This document shows, in pieces, positions 1-12,521 of a stretch of DNA of 64,000 nucleotides. The DNA is from Thamnaconus septentrionalis (Eukaryota > Chordata > Actinopteri > Tetraodontiformes > Monacanthidae): the NCBI GenBank assembly GCA_009823395.1, contig CM020502.1:25127944-25191943 (forward strand), given 5' to 3'. Numbering within the stretch: the first letter of the stretch is position 1; every line of letters begins with the position of its first letter. The notes below the pieces were generated by a model that saw nothing but the letters and a program-made list of their open reading frames with translations, was not told where the DNA came from and made no database searches. Position numbers and translations under genes: made by a program.

Positions 1-413
1 AATTTATGGTAGTTTTTTTTATTATGGCAAGTGACACTGCCAGAATAAATCCACTTTGGTGAAATATGTTTAAATGTCCCATTTTCGAAAGAAAACAACT
101 TTACAAATGTTTTCCTGAAGATTGTTTGTCTCTGTAGTCTAGTTAGAAATAAGAGAAGCCCATTTGAAGCAAGCTCAGACACAAGAGCCCACATTGGCAG
201 AAACACATCAACTCTGTGATGTCGCAGAGCAGCAGAGATAAAACCCAGCGTTTGTAGCCCGAGGCTGTAAACAAAGGTCTAAACACGCTGCTCCAGCACC
301 CGCAAGTCATTCTTAGAGTGTAGTGCTTTGTTTTCAATATTTCAATGCCCAGTAAGTTTTGCAGGTATTTCATCGATTCTCAAAAAAAAAACTTCTTTCT
401 CTGGTATAGACAG
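1..413 (+). other. Intron of sort1, 3' part
   Basis: This stretch precedes the first exon I can recognise and ends in an AG acceptor at 412-413 after a pyrimidine-rich run. No reading frame in it resembles the N-terminal part of sortilin, so the signal-peptide and propeptide exon(s) must lie to the left of the window. I see no repeat or other feature in it. Confidence 0.7.
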
Positions 414-3400
414 GTTTTAACGGCGATGACGGCTCCCATGTGATTCTCACATGGGTGGGCGATGATACAGGAGTGAGTATTTTTTGCCATTTAAGTCCGA
501 AATGTCTGTTTGCACATTTCTGCTTACTGATTTTTGAAGTGTAATATGTATCTGCTGCTAAAATGCTCATCTCCAAAATCTCCAAATGAAACAACAACTA
601 AAAATAAAATGTTGCCGTCCTTCCCAGGTTGTCTTAGTCCTGTCAACCATCAGTGCACCGATAGATTCTTTCCTAGAGGGCGGCTCCACACGACTCTACC
701 GCAGGTAGTGACTCTGATTGGTTGCATACATATATATATGTATATATGAAACTCTGCCCGATTTGATTCCACCCTTCCAACAAAAACCTGTATCTCCCTC
801 TTGTACCAGCACGGATTATGGAAAATCCTTTCACGACATTTCACAGCACATCAACAACACCTTCATACGGGAGGAGTTCGGGATCAGTGTGGGACCAGGC
901 AGCTCTGTAAGCCTGTCGCTGGCCACTCAGCTGCAGAGTTTCAATTGGACTATTTGAATATTTTCCTCTAGCAATTAACATTTTAGCCCTATGTTTACAG
1001 CTTCCTGCTAAAAAAAAAAAAGACCCACTAGAACTTTCCTTGGTTTTGATCTAATTTGGGACCGCTGAATCGCAGGTGATATTGATGGCGGACATCCCCG
1101 TCGTGGACCACCAGGGTGGGATTATCTTCACCTCCACAGACGCCGCCGCCACCTTCAGGTTCATCCAGCTGCCCTTCCACCTGGCTGAGCCAATCACGTA
1201 CCACTTCCACAACCCGGACTACCTGGCTGCACTCAGCATCGACGTGAGTCACGGTCGGGCCTTTAAAAAAAAAAAATCTGATTTTGACTTTTTAAACATC
1301 TATGGTTGAGATAAACACACACACACACGCACACTGCACAAACACATCAAATACACAGCGAACACACACCTTGGAGTGAAGGTAAACATTCCTCTTTTCC
1401 TCCCCGACTGGCAGGGCGGTCTGTGGCTCTCGCTGGACTTTGGCGCCGAGTGGACAAAGGTTCATGACGGAGTGCATTCTTTCTCATGGTGAGGACTGAC
1501 GGGAAGTGAAACCGCACTCGTACAGAAAAAAACCCACGAAAACTAAAAACACGGACATACAATTCAAAGCATTAAATTTTGCCGTACAGACGAAATAAGC
1601 TTGTATGCTTGAAATCTTCTCCCCATCATGGCCTCACTTGTGGGGAAAGTCGTTCTTAAAAAGAAAAAGAACTAAAAGTGTAATGTGTAAAATAACACTT
1701 GTGTGTTTGTGACACGTCTGCAACTTCCTCTTCCTTTCAGGGGGGCTGGCACCAACTTGTTCCTCAGCTACAGTCTGGTGGACACAGGTAAGGAAGTCTG
1801 CCAGACATCTGCCTGTTCAAACTTGAATGTCTGCGATGCTGCCACGACATGTGAGACCTGAAACCTCCAAGTGATGAAGACAGAACACTGAGCTGCCTTT
1901 ACAAAATGGCACAGAACCCAGACCCGGCTTTTGACATTCTCCTCTGTTTACTCTGGTTCCCCCCGGCGCAGTCGATGCAGACGAACGGGGCGACCTGGTG
2001 CTGAAGAGGACCGAAGACCTCGGGAAGACCTTCACCACCATCCACGAGGACATCTACAGCTTTGGCTACATCGGAGCCTTCCTCTTCTTCTCAGTGATGG
2101 AGGACCCGGTGAGTTCGGAGCCGTTGGTGGACCCTCCTCCGAGCTCAGCCACAGGTGGTGGGTTGCTCTGAGAGCATTGTGTCCTCCTCCTTCCTCTGCA
2201 GAGATCCCCTCGGGTCATGTACTTCTCCTCGGACCAGGGGGAGACCTTCAGTCAGGCGCTGCTGCCCTCTGCCTCCACGGAGCAGGTGAGAGACTCGTCC
2301 TACGCTTTCAGCTTCTATCATGTCTCGAGAACGTTTCCTCTTACTTTTTTTAACAGCTTTATGCTTACCAGCTTGTCTTCAGAAGAACTTAGCAACTGGT
2401 TATTGTCTTAGCGGTCACACATTGCTGAAGCTGAACAGACAATGAAGCAAACTGACCCCAAACCCTGCGCTGACCTTTTAGGAAGCGACATCTATCAGCA
2501 ACCGCCGTGTTCTAACACTTCTAGTCAGCTAAAAAAAAAAGAAGAAAAAAAAAAAGAAAGCTGTGAGGTGCAAAATTCTTCAGTTACACACATTAGATTG
2601 GTTGGGACGTTTCTCAGCTCTTGGTCTGCCTCAGGTCAAAACCGCCGGTGGCGACATTTCCCACTTTTTTCCTCCCTCTCAACCTCTACCCACTCAACAT
2701 CTCTGCACATCTGCTGCACTGAAAGGCACATCATCCTCCTCCGCGTCTTGTTGACAGCACAAACACACGCCTTCCCCGCTCTCTCACGGCGGTTAGACGA
2801 GGTCAGCGGCGGCGATTACGCCATCAATCCCGTCACGTGGCTCCACCGTCCATTCCAAATGCCTTGACATGACGACACGCATCTGCTCTCTCCCTCTCCG
2901 CCCCCTCAGTTCTACTCCATCCTGGACGGAGACGAGGACATGCTCTTCATGCATGTGGACAACCCTGGAGGTAACAAGTGACCCTGCGGAGGGACGAGGG
3001 GGGTGGAAAACCCCAAATAAACGAATAAAACATAGATCGGGCTGCTGGATCTGATGCACTTTTGGGGAAATTGGCTGACCCATATTGGTGAACGTGCCGG
3101 CGCAGCGAGGAGGACCTGCATGGCTCTCTCAGCTCACTCCGCCCACCCTCCTTTGTAATGGAAAAGCTCGGCGGCTGAGGCCCGACTGGTTTCACAAGTT
3201 CTGGCTGTTGCTGACAAATCATTCCATCACACCAAGTGTGTGTGCGTGTGTGTGTTTGTGTGTTTGTGCATGTGAGCGCAGCTGCTCGGACCCTTTTGTT
3301 TCCTTTGGTTCTTTTCTCCTCACCTTCTGCTTTTCCTCCCCCCACTGTACGCCGCCGCCCTCTCTCCACCTCTCATTCATGCCTATTTCTGTCACATTGT

Positions 3401-6400
3401 GTCATTACTACTACCGTCGTTACTATTATTATTGTCATTCCAGTCTTTTCTCCTCAGGTGCTCCAGTTAGTGCTGTGTAGGCCGATGGGACTTTTGTGCC
3501 GCTGAGATAAATAGGGGAGATGTGGGGTAGAGGGGCTTTATCTCTTGGCCGGCCGCAGGGAGACGATTTAGTCGACGCTGCAAAACGCTGACAAACATAT
3601 CTTGGGATCAGGGTGTAACGCAGACACAAACATAGACACACACTCTGGAAACCCACACCGTCCACCTCCTCACACCAGGGCTTGTCCTCCTGACATATGT
3701 GTGAGTTTCTCAACTCTTAAAAAAAAAAGATTAATGAGAATTTGATTGTGTGGGGAGGAAAGGTTTCCTGTCAGCAGTTAAACAGTGCAGGGTTGTTTTT
3801 GCAGCGCTGATTTAAGAGGATCTGTTTGTTTCGGTTAGAAAAGCTACAGGATGCGAGATTTTTAAAATAATAAAGGAGAAAACGATTCCCCTTTGTTTCA
3901 GCAGTCATTTTAAAGTTTCTGGTATGATGGGTTTGATGGAATATTTTCGTATTTACCTCATGTATCCATTTTGTAAAGAGCTATCAGAAAGTGTTTGGGG
4001 AGGGGCGGTGCTACAACTGTCAATCTGTCCTTGAAAGTTTAACACTGATTTGAAACCGGTTTCTATTTGAGCTTTCCACATTTTAACTTCTTCTTGGGAA
4101 CCTATTGTGGACTTTCCAATCTGACTCTAAAATCCACTGGACAGAAACCTTCTTTGGGACCATGTACACTTCTGACGACCGGGGCATTCTGTTTTCCAAA
4201 TCCCTGGAGCGCCACCTGTTTGACGGGCATAGGAAAAGCGACTTCACCAACATAACCTCGCTGCGGGGAGTCTACCTCACAAATAAGCTGGACCACGGTA
4301 CTGTTTGGCCGAATCCTCCCCTTCTTTTTTCTCTCACCTGTTGACTTCCTGATTTTGTTCAGCCTAATTGTACTTTTACATACATTCCAATTGCACTAAC
4401 TTACGATTATCTGTGTTGCAGACAGCCGAATAAGATCCGTCATTTCTTTCAACAGAGGAGGAACGTGGGGGCCACTCGGCAAGCCCGTGAACGTGGACTG
4501 TGACGAACACGTCCAGAGTGTATGTCACACGACGAGTCTGCGAATAAATTCAACGCCAAACAATCCAGACCTCCTCGCTAAAAAGATGCTGTGTGTGTCT
4601 GTGTGTGCCTTTCCCCCCCTTCAGTGCAACCTTCACATCCATGGAGAGCACAGCCGCAACAACCGAATCGTCCCCATGGTGGCTCTGTCTGAAGCCACTG
4701 CAGTCGGCGTGGTCATCGCTCACGGTATCTGTCGAGCACAACGCCGACTGCTCACTCTTGCCGCCACAACGTGTGAATGACTCCTGGCTGTGTTGCCCCC
4801 CTGACCCCTAAAGGCACCGTTGGGGACTCACTGTCGTCGTCGCAGCACCCAGACGTGTTTGTCTCCTCGGACGGTGGCTACAGCTGGAGGGGGACACTGA
4901 GGGGTCCTCACCACTACAGCATACTGGACTCTGGTGGCCTCATCGTGGCCGTGGAGGCTCAGCGAGAAGGACAAGTCAAGACCATCAAGTACGACGTTAA
5001 GTAACCGACGGGGGGGTTAATCAAACACGGCAGATGGAAATCCTGGAAATTTGTCCCATTTGTCCATCTGGGAAATAGAGGTGAAGGCGACTGGACGAAC
5101 CATCCATCGGCTATCTTCAAATGGACTCATTGGATTTCTTACTGCTATTTTATCCAACCAACCAAGACCTCTGATCTTGAGGCCTCTTTTTGTGAAATGG
5201 GTCTGCGAGTCACTATTGCTAAAAGCTAAACTGGGGCCAAAGTGCTAAATGTGCACCAAGTAAAGCCTACAGTGTTGTTTTTTTTTGTTTCCTCTTTCAA
5301 TGCAAACAATCACATGTAGCAGCTGCCGCTTGAAAATTAAAATTGCATTAATGTAACTTTAAAATCACTTGAAAATGTTTTCCTTCAGATGTCAGCAAGA
5401 TGGATAATAAAGATTTCAGTATTGCTTCCGTGCAACCTTAGAATGGGACATTCTCAACTTCACATTTGTGATAATCCTCCTGATCCTTCTGTCTTGTTCG
5501 TCACCATGAAGGTTCTCCACGGACGAGGGCCAGTGCTGGAAGTCCTACAACTTCACTGAGCAGCCCTTCTTCTTCGCCGGCCTGGCGTCCGAACCAGGCA
5601 CTAAGGCCATGACGGTGAGCGTGTGGGGTTTCCGGCCTGAGGAGGACGGCCAGCCCATGTGGGTGACAGTCACCATTGATTTCCAGAGCCTCATAACAAG
5701 AGAGTGTGAGTCAATCTGACAGCTTATTATTCTTGACTCTGTTTCAACCGGCTTTCACATGCCCTTATAAGACGCATCCACCTCGTGCACGGTGCCCAGT
5801 CTGACTACTCCACAAACGATTCAGGACTTTCCATAACTTCTGTGCACCTATAATCAGATTTCAGCAGTATTGTCATTGTTTATTTAGATTACATTGCTGG
5901 TTATCCAGAAGTGGAACCAGTTTCTCCGACACTTGTGTTCGTCCACTCGATCTACGTACCTCGCCAATCTTCCCAGCTTTCTGACTCCTTTAAAATAAAA
6001 GGAGTCCTTGTTCAGCAGCACTGAGAGGGCTCAGTTTGGAGTGAACTGTTGCCTCTGTTGAAGTTCAATGCGCAGCAGTCGGAACATGGTAATGGATGTG
6101 TTAAGTGGAAGGTGACACATATGAAACAGTTTAGAACAGTGAGTATGTGCAAGTCATTAACACTGTCTGGGTCACGATTTCTTGAAGATGTTGTTTGATG
6201 GGGAAAAAAATTTGGGAAACCCCCCAAAAAATTGACATGTAGTCATATTAAGTACATACAAAGTGTTTTCGATTTGGAAGCAACTATCTTCTACTTGTTA
6301 TCCTTCATTTGCCAACTTGCCCTGTGGTGTAACTGACCAGGTAACAACCAGGACTACGAAGAGTGGCTGGCGCATGCTAGTGCAGCCGGAGGAGACCCGG

Positions 6401-7465
6401 AGTGGAACGGCTGCGTGCTGGGTGTCAAAGAGACCTACAAGAGGCTGAAGAAAGAATCTGTGTGCAGAAATGGGCGGAGCTTCGTGGTGAAGAAGAAGCA
6501 AAGCCCGTGCCTGTGCACCAGGGAAGATTACTTATGGTAACTGAGACTCTCTGTGCTACCTAGAAAGAGTTTGCAGTCTTTGTCGAGCCCCTAAATTGTC
6601 CTTTTCTTAAACAGCGACTACGGCTACTACCGTGACCAGAACACCTCAGAGTGTGTGAGGGAGGCCAAGGTCGCCAACAAAACCTTGGAGCTCTGTCTGA
6701 ACGGCGAGGAGGACGAGCTTCTCACGGCAGGGTGATCCACACTCGTCACTCGGCGCCTGCTTCCTGCTAACAAGCACCTCGCATGGGACTCACACACATT
6801 TTCTTTTTTGTGCTTTGCAGGTACCGCAAGGTCCCGAGTGACAGGTGTGAGGGTGGATTCTCGCCTCAGCTGGCGGAGCAGACAGTCGTCCAGCCTTGCG
6901 GCAGTAAGCCAAGCCCAGGTCCACCCGACGGGTCCTCCATTCCCATCACACACTTTGACACACCGGTCAGTAGATATGTTGTCGTACAGCCACTTCCCTC
7001 CGTCGTTAGGTTTCTGTTTCGTGTAACAGGTGTGTTTGTTTTGTTTTCTAAACCCCAAAACCCCAGCGTGAGAAGCTGGTGTTGATCCTGGTGTGTGTTG
7101 GGGCGGCAGTCGTTGTCCTGGTGGCTGTTGTGTCAGCCATCCTTGTTGTCAGGAGAACAGTCTACACCTACCGGTGAGCTGGTTACCGCCGAGAAGCGCA
7201 ACTTGTGAGGCGGGTGCACGTCACTATGGTTTAATGTCGCCCTCTGCAGGTCTCCCGTGTATCGCTTCTCTAACCTGCAGCACCATGAGGACGAAAACGG
7301 GGTCACGGTTGATCTGCCTAGCGCCACCAGCAGCAACGGCACCACCTGCCAGCAAGAATCAGATGATGCAAGCGCCACTTTCTTTTGAAGATGTGTTTGA
7401 TTAATTTGATGTTAGAATAACATTGTTTTTGACTTTTCTTCTTTCTGCAGGATCTTCTTGAATGA
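414..7465 (+). CDS. sort1: Sortilin (VPS10-domain sorting receptor), 3' twenty exons; N-terminus outside window
   Basis: Type I receptor that sorts cargo between trans-Golgi, endosomes and cell surface. Exons read by hand: 414-472, 628-704, 810-906, 1076-1243, 1415-1488, 1741-1787, 1972-2108, 2202-2285, 2910-2970, 4145-4297, 4422-4519, 4625-4724, 4814-4988, 5512-5705, 6341-6536, 6615-6731, 6821-6965, 7067-7173, 7250-7367, 7451-7465. They keep phase and give 739 residues plus stop. Human sortilin has about 831, so roughly 90 N-terminal residues are missing. Asp-box propeller motifs recur ([46 protein letters not shown]). The ten-cysteine module is complete between [11 protein letters not shown] and VVQPCGS. 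One transmembrane helix follows ([19 protein letters not shown]), then a short tail ending ESDDDLLE, the dileucine signature of sortilin. The last intron is GC-AG. Teleosts often carry sort1a and sort1b; I cannot say which this is. Confidence 0.95.
7368..7450 (+). other. GC-AG intron, last intron of sort1
   Basis: The donor reads GATGAT|GCAAGC and the acceptor TTTCTGCAG|GATCTTC. Splicing here joins ESDD to DLLE and stop, the known sortilin C-terminus. Without splicing the frame runs DDASATFF and stops at 7386-7388. The next GT donor candidate (after GAAGAT at 7389) lies past that stop. So a GC donor is the only way I see to reach the family terminus. Confidence 0.88.
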
Positions 7466-7708
7466 CACTCTGCAATGGCCGCAAGACAAAATCCACAACT
7501 GCATGTAGCTGTGCTGAAAAAACACCAGTACAGCATGGTGATGGGCCTGATCCTGATGCTTTGAGGAGAGCGTCCATATGGTCCAAGACCATAGATTTAA
7601 GATGACCAGAACGGGAATCATGTCTTTTTTGATTTTATTAATTTATTGAGTTAATTTCATTGCATTGCTTTATTCTTGCTAACTCTATTGTACAGTATTT
7701 AAATACCC

Positions 7709-7709
<1 letters not shown>

Positions 7710-7769
<60 letters not shown>
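7710..7769 (+). repeat. (ATT)n microsatellite in sort1 3' UTR
   Basis: Uninterrupted ATT units for about 60 bases. It lies between the stop codon and the polyadenylation signal, so it should be transcribed. Confidence 0.97.
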
Positions 7770-7771
<2 letters not shown>

Positions 7772-7820
7772 CAGATAAATATAATATAAATGAACTAATT
7801 TTATTTATGTTGAGAAAAAA

Positions 7821-7826
7821 AATAAA
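7821..7826 (+). promoter_or_regulatory. Polyadenylation signal AATAAA for sort1
   Basis: Canonical hexamer about 356 bases after the stop codon, in an A-rich context, followed by GT-rich sequence. It is the best candidate for the end of the sortilin transcript. Confidence 0.65.
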
Positions 7827-7845
7827 ACAGGCAGAGTGATGTATA

Positions 7846-8559
7846 CCCAGCAGTATAAAATTCTATGAATTGTTAGTCTTTGTATAAGTTACTACTGTGG
7901 TTGGGCTGGAATGTTCTTGCCATTTATGTAAGTGTTTGCTATGTGTGAAAGCACTTCATGCATGTAATTATCACAATCCCAAGCAAACTTGTGATATTAT
8001 GCTTTCATTGCCACATGTTCATGATGTCCGCGAGCGCTGCAATTCCTGTGAAAATTTCATAATGTCATTTTTCTTACATTCTAATTTGTCTTACATTATC
8101 TTGCTACAGCGCACTGCTGCATCCATATTGTTAATTTTATTTGTTTGTTCTTTGTTTTGTATCTTTTTACAGTGTGTTCATTGTGAAATACAGAACCATA
8201 AAACCTTAAAAAAACAAACAAAAAAACACGCACACACATTTGTAAATAAGAGCGCCATAATACCGCCTTTTCCTTTCTTTTCTTACCGCTATAACATATG
8301 AAAGAGCATTAGGCCCACAATGGCATAAGTTTTTCAAGTTTCCAATTCGAAATTAAGGTAATGTTGAGCATAAAGTCAATTCTCAACAATACTCCTTTCG
8401 CAGTAATCTAAACTTCAACTGTGCAGAGAAGAAGCAAAAAGGGGGCGCGTTGCCCAAGATCGTTTTGAAAACAGGATGCGTCACTCGTAGGCGTAAAGAG
8501 GAACTTTGATAATAAAGGTCTTAACTTTGGTCTGTAAATGTCACGCAGAACCATCAGCT
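7846..8559. other. Short intergenic region between sort1 and fam3c
   Basis: About 0.7 kb of AT-rich DNA with no convincing coding frame or repeat. CG dinucleotides become frequent from about 8440 onward, where the fam3c promoter seems to begin. Confidence 0.6.
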
Positions 8560-8859
8560 TCATTGACAAAAAAAATGCTATTTCTCCGTCGTTGTTTTAC
8601 GAGCCGTAAAGGGCAACAGAACCTATTTCAGACGTGTGTCCACGTCTCCTCTCGCTTGGTCTTCGCCTCGAGTCGTATGTCAGTCGAGAGACGAGCCTCT
8701 CACCACAAACACACACGCACACGGCTCCTCCTCACGGCTGTCGCCGTTATGAACCACCAACCGTCTTGCTGTTCAGCGCTCCGGCTAGCTTCTTGTTAGC
8801 CTGTCGACTCTGAGCGGCCGCCGCCTGTCACTTCACCGGTGGTAAATTTCTCCAGAGAG
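8560..8859 (+). promoter_or_regulatory. CpG-rich promoter and non-coding first exon of fam3c
   Basis: CG dinucleotides are dense from about 8575 to 8850, with no obvious TATA box, as expected of a CpG-type promoter. A strong donor (CAGAGAG|GTGAGT) at 8859/8860 fits the end of an untranslated exon 1, spliced to the start-codon exon at 9279. The transcription start is not determinable from sequence alone. Confidence 0.6.
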
Positions 8860-9005
8860 GTGAGTTGATCGAGTCCAAGCTGCTCGGCTCGCCTTGAAGC
8901 GTGCCACAAAAAGGTCGGTTGTGAAATGTGACATTGTGCCGCTTGCTGCGACACTCTCGCTAGCCACCAAAGTTAGCTTGGTTGTCATGACCGAAAGACG
9001 TTGCG

Positions 9006-9116
<111 letters not shown>

Positions 9117-9311
9117 CAAGTCTGGATAGTATTTTTGTTTCGAAACAAAACACAACTCTAGATGTTTCGAATATGTTTCGAGTTGCCCCCCCCCTAATTT
9201 CCACCCGATACAGTGGTTTCTTAAATTCCTGCTTTTGCTGGCTTTTTATCTGCCATGAACGCGTTTTCAATGTTACAGGTTGTTATCTGTGTGGCGGAAA
9301 ACGAAGTGAAG

Positions 9312-9329
9312 ATGGTCAGGGCAAGCGGT

Positions 9330-9418
<89 letters not shown>

Positions 9419-9763
9419 GTTAATCCAGTTCGCATCTGCGGGGTAGGCACTCTAACGCAGGCTCGTCTCCTCGCAGGTCTGCTGAAATGCGTGGCCTTCG
9501 TCTTCGTGTTCGTCGTGGCGGTCATCGTGGCTTTCCAGCTGCTGGAGAACAACATGGACATTGGCCTGGACTCCCTGATGTGTGAGTAGTAAACCCGGCC
9601 TCGGAGTTCACTTCAGGTGTCGCCCTGAAGCTGCAGGCTGATTTGGGAACGTTGGTCAGAAAAAAAACACCAAAACATTGTCTCCTCATTATTTTGCAGC
9701 CAGATCAGTCGTTCAAGACAGCGTCAGTAAGTGTGCCTCCCATATTTTCAGTCCACCTTTGAC

Positions 9764-9822
<59 letters not shown>

Positions 9823-12521
9823 ATAATAGATAGATGTGTGTACATGCTTCACTTTCTTTCTCGATCTTTCTCCCAGCAGTCACTATAATGGTAACAAAGT
9901 GTCACACAGTAATACTAGATGGTTTAGCTAGCCGAGCAGCTTTGCACATAGCCTTGTTTCCTTGTAGAAGCTGACCTGTGAGTTTCAGGTTTCTGTTGGC
10001 TTATTGTGAATTTCTCCTAGTGATCTCGGACTTAAAGCCACCCAGGAATAAGTGTGGCCTGTCCAAGGCGTGTCCCTCTGGACACTTTGCCTTCAAGATC
10101 ACCAGCGGAGCTGCGTCTGTGGTCGGGCCCAGAATGTGCCTGGAGGACAGACTGTGAGTCATGTGACGGCTTAAGATTCACACTAAAATCACTCGTGCGG
10201 CTTGTAAAGTGTGTTCATCCATCTCGGCCAGGGTCAATATTTGGTGTCAATGCTAAATACACAACACGCCTGAGTGTTGCCAGTATCTTCTGTAGATGAA
10301 TAATACGGAGTGACTTGCTTCGTAAAACACAAAGAGGAAATAAATGGCGGACGTGAAAAGATATAGAATGGAATTTTTAAAACCGAGAACCTAACCAGAT
10401 GTGGAACAGCAGGAAGTGTTTTTTTTCTCAGCCTCTTTGAACATGTGCTTGACATAAATGCATGCACATGGTTCTCGTGCATGTATGTATTAGAATATGT
10501 TATTATTATTAGTAGTAGTATTATGATTATTATTATTGTTACTCATTTTTCCCCCTTTGAAGCTTTGAGCTCTGAAGTTTCCCCTTTGAAATCAGGAAGT
10601 GTTGCGTCCGCATGACTACAGTGGCCTGATTGTCTTCCATTGTTTGTTCTAGACTGATGAGCAGCGTGAAGAACAATGTTGAGAGAGGGATCAACATCGC
10701 CCTGATTAACGGTAACATTCAGTGACCAGTCTGATGGCGTGCTATTTTTATTTCTTGCCGATTTTCACGCAACCGGTTTACATTGTTCCGCCCCCTACAG
10801 GCAAAACGGGAGAGCTTCTGAAAACAGCATCTTTCGATATGTGGGCAGGAGGCGAGTATTTCCCTTTAAAAACAAAATTGAAATAAAACATTTTGGGCAA
10901 TGTGTACATGACGCTGCGTTTCCTCTTGCTGCAGATGTGGCTCCTCTGATCAAATTCCTGAAGGAGATCGAGGAGGGGACCATCGTGATAATGGCTGCGT
11001 TTGACGATCCGGCAACAAAGTACGTTTACCGCCGCAGACTTCTCTGAATTCTCTTCCCAGTGTACATCCTCACACACGGCTCTTCCCTTGTCCCGCAGAC
11101 TTAACGAGGAAGCCCGGCAGCTGATTTCAGACCTGGGCAGCTCCGTGATCAGCACGCTGGGCTTCAGGGACAGCTGGATCTTTGTGGGGGGGAAAGGCAT
11201 CAAGACAAAGACCCCTTTCGAGCAGGTAACCAGGGCCGTAACCAGGGTTATGAAACGCGCTTTGTGCGCGAGCACTTGCTATAAAATGTTAAAAAATGTT
11301 ATAAAAAGACCATTTATATATTGCTGTCACACATTCAAGCAGTTGGCAGGTAGGCAGATTTTGAGACCCTGAATACTTTATTGAAATGTATGTAGACATA
11401 ACATTTCTCCTACATGTGATGATGAACGTTACAATCAATAACATATTATTTTAAATGCAAATTAAGTTCTTTAGAACCTGGCTGCAAATAAATACGCTTA
11501 GTGGCTTTTCACATTACCAAGTAATCACAGCTAGGGAGGGAGAATGAAGCCTGAACAGTTAAACAGGAAACTGACAAACAATGACATACAGTGACAAACT
11601 TTATTTAAATAAAACACTAGAGCACCACCACCAGAGGATTGTTTTAGCGTATGAACATAAAGGGAAGCTGTGTAGTAACATTATACCTCACTAGCTAACA
11701 GCATTTGCTAGTAAGATGTGATGAAATGACTATGAGATGAGCTAAACTTTATTGTTCCCCAGAGTTGGAATTTGTCCTGGGCAGGTGCACGCAGCTGCTG
11801 CAAAACAGTGTTTTCTATAGGTTTCAACAAAACTATCATGACAGCGGTGAATATGTTCGTTCCTTTTCTCTAATTTAGGTCTCAGCACACACAGTGCTGG
11901 TACATGTGACGTGTAAGGCTAAAAGTTAAGTGACCGTATATGCAGAAACACAACTCGTTTTATGTTTTTGTTTTTGTTTTTTATTATAGAAACACAACTC
12001 CTGATTGCAGGCTGTAATGGTTAATGTAGTTTGTCCAAGGAAATAGTAACCGAGGTATTTACCTCAGCTACCTCCGCTTGTTACGGCCAAGCAGGTAACA
12101 CCAGCCAGGCTGGTACACAACAATGAGCATCACTCGCCACCGCTGAAGGGCTTCTTGCTTCGGCTTTTGTTAATATTGTTTGCGTGAAACCTGTTAGTCG
12201 AGTGGCCCCTGCGGATGGCGTCACCAGACACCCAGAGACCTTTGGCAGGATGTCGGATCCTGTCTTGGCTCAGTTCCTGCAGGAGTTCTGTGGAAACAGG
12301 GTAGACCGTCTGCAGGAGGCGGGATGAGAAACCTGGAATATCTTCACTGCAGATGTTTTTGTCTCTTCAACGGTGTCCTTGTCTTTGCCCGTTTTGAACA
12401 GGATGTTTCGTTTGTGTCTCTCCCCTTGCAGCACATAAAGAACAGCGCCGACACAAACAAGTTTGATGGCTGGCCCGACGTGCTGGAGATGGAAGGCTGT
12501 GTGCCGCAGAGAGCGGGCTGA
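9312..12521 (+). CDS. fam3c: FAM3C-type secreted protein (interleukin-like EMT inducer family)
   Basis: Secreted cytokine-like protein of the FAM3 family, globular lectin-like (GG) fold. Coding exons: 9312-9327, 9477-9581, 9700-9726, 10021-10153, 10653-10711, 10801-10851, 10935-11019, 11099-11225, 12432-12521. Total 693 bases, 230 residues; human FAM3C has 227. Residues 9-24 form a hydrophobic signal/anchor segment. The four cysteines (C61, C67, C89, C224) match the two disulfides of FAM3C with a constant +3 offset. Diagnostic stretches: [84 protein letters not shown] and WAGDVAP favour FAM3C over FAM3A. The ATG at 9312 is in the second exon and is the only start giving the family N-terminus. 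The intron after WAGD is GC-AG. Confidence 0.92.
9332..9417 (+). repeat. (GT)n microsatellite, fam3c intron 2
   Basis: A pure GT run of 86 bases that begins directly at the end of the splice donor GTAAGT of the start-codon exon. It fills more than half of the 149-base intron. Confidence 0.98.
9765..9828 (+). repeat. (ATT)n microsatellite in a fam3c intron
   Basis: About 60 bases of ATT units, slightly degenerate at the right end (TAATAATAG), in the intron after the 27-base exon. Confidence 0.95.
10852..10934 (+). other. GC-AG intron of fam3c
   Basis: The exon ends GCAGGAG and the intron starts GCGAGT. The acceptor is TTGCTGCAG|ATGTGG. Joining here restores the conserved FDMWAGDVAP, with Asp split as G|AT. 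No GT donor nearby keeps frame and this motif. Confidence 0.9.
11226..12431 (+). other. Longest coding intron of fam3c (1.2 kb)
   Basis: Intron between FEQ and HIKN with canonical GT and AG ends. It is AT-rich and I see no transposon boundary, microsatellite or nested gene in it. Confidence 0.8.

Larger units (their letters stand above)
7466..7845 (+). other. 3' UTR of sort1 (approximate end)
   Basis: The stretch after the sortilin stop codon is AT-rich and holds an (ATT)n microsatellite. AATAAA at 7821-7826 is a good polyadenylation signal, so cleavage probably falls near 7840-7850. The exact end is inferred. Confidence 0.65.

Noticed and set aside
1931..2353. 140-codon + strand frame in sort1
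   Set aside because: Shifted frame across sortilin exons 1972-2108 and 2202-2285; it has no similarity pattern of its own.
6627..7058. 143-codon minus-strand frame
   Set aside because: Antisense of sortilin exons encoding the ten-cysteine module.
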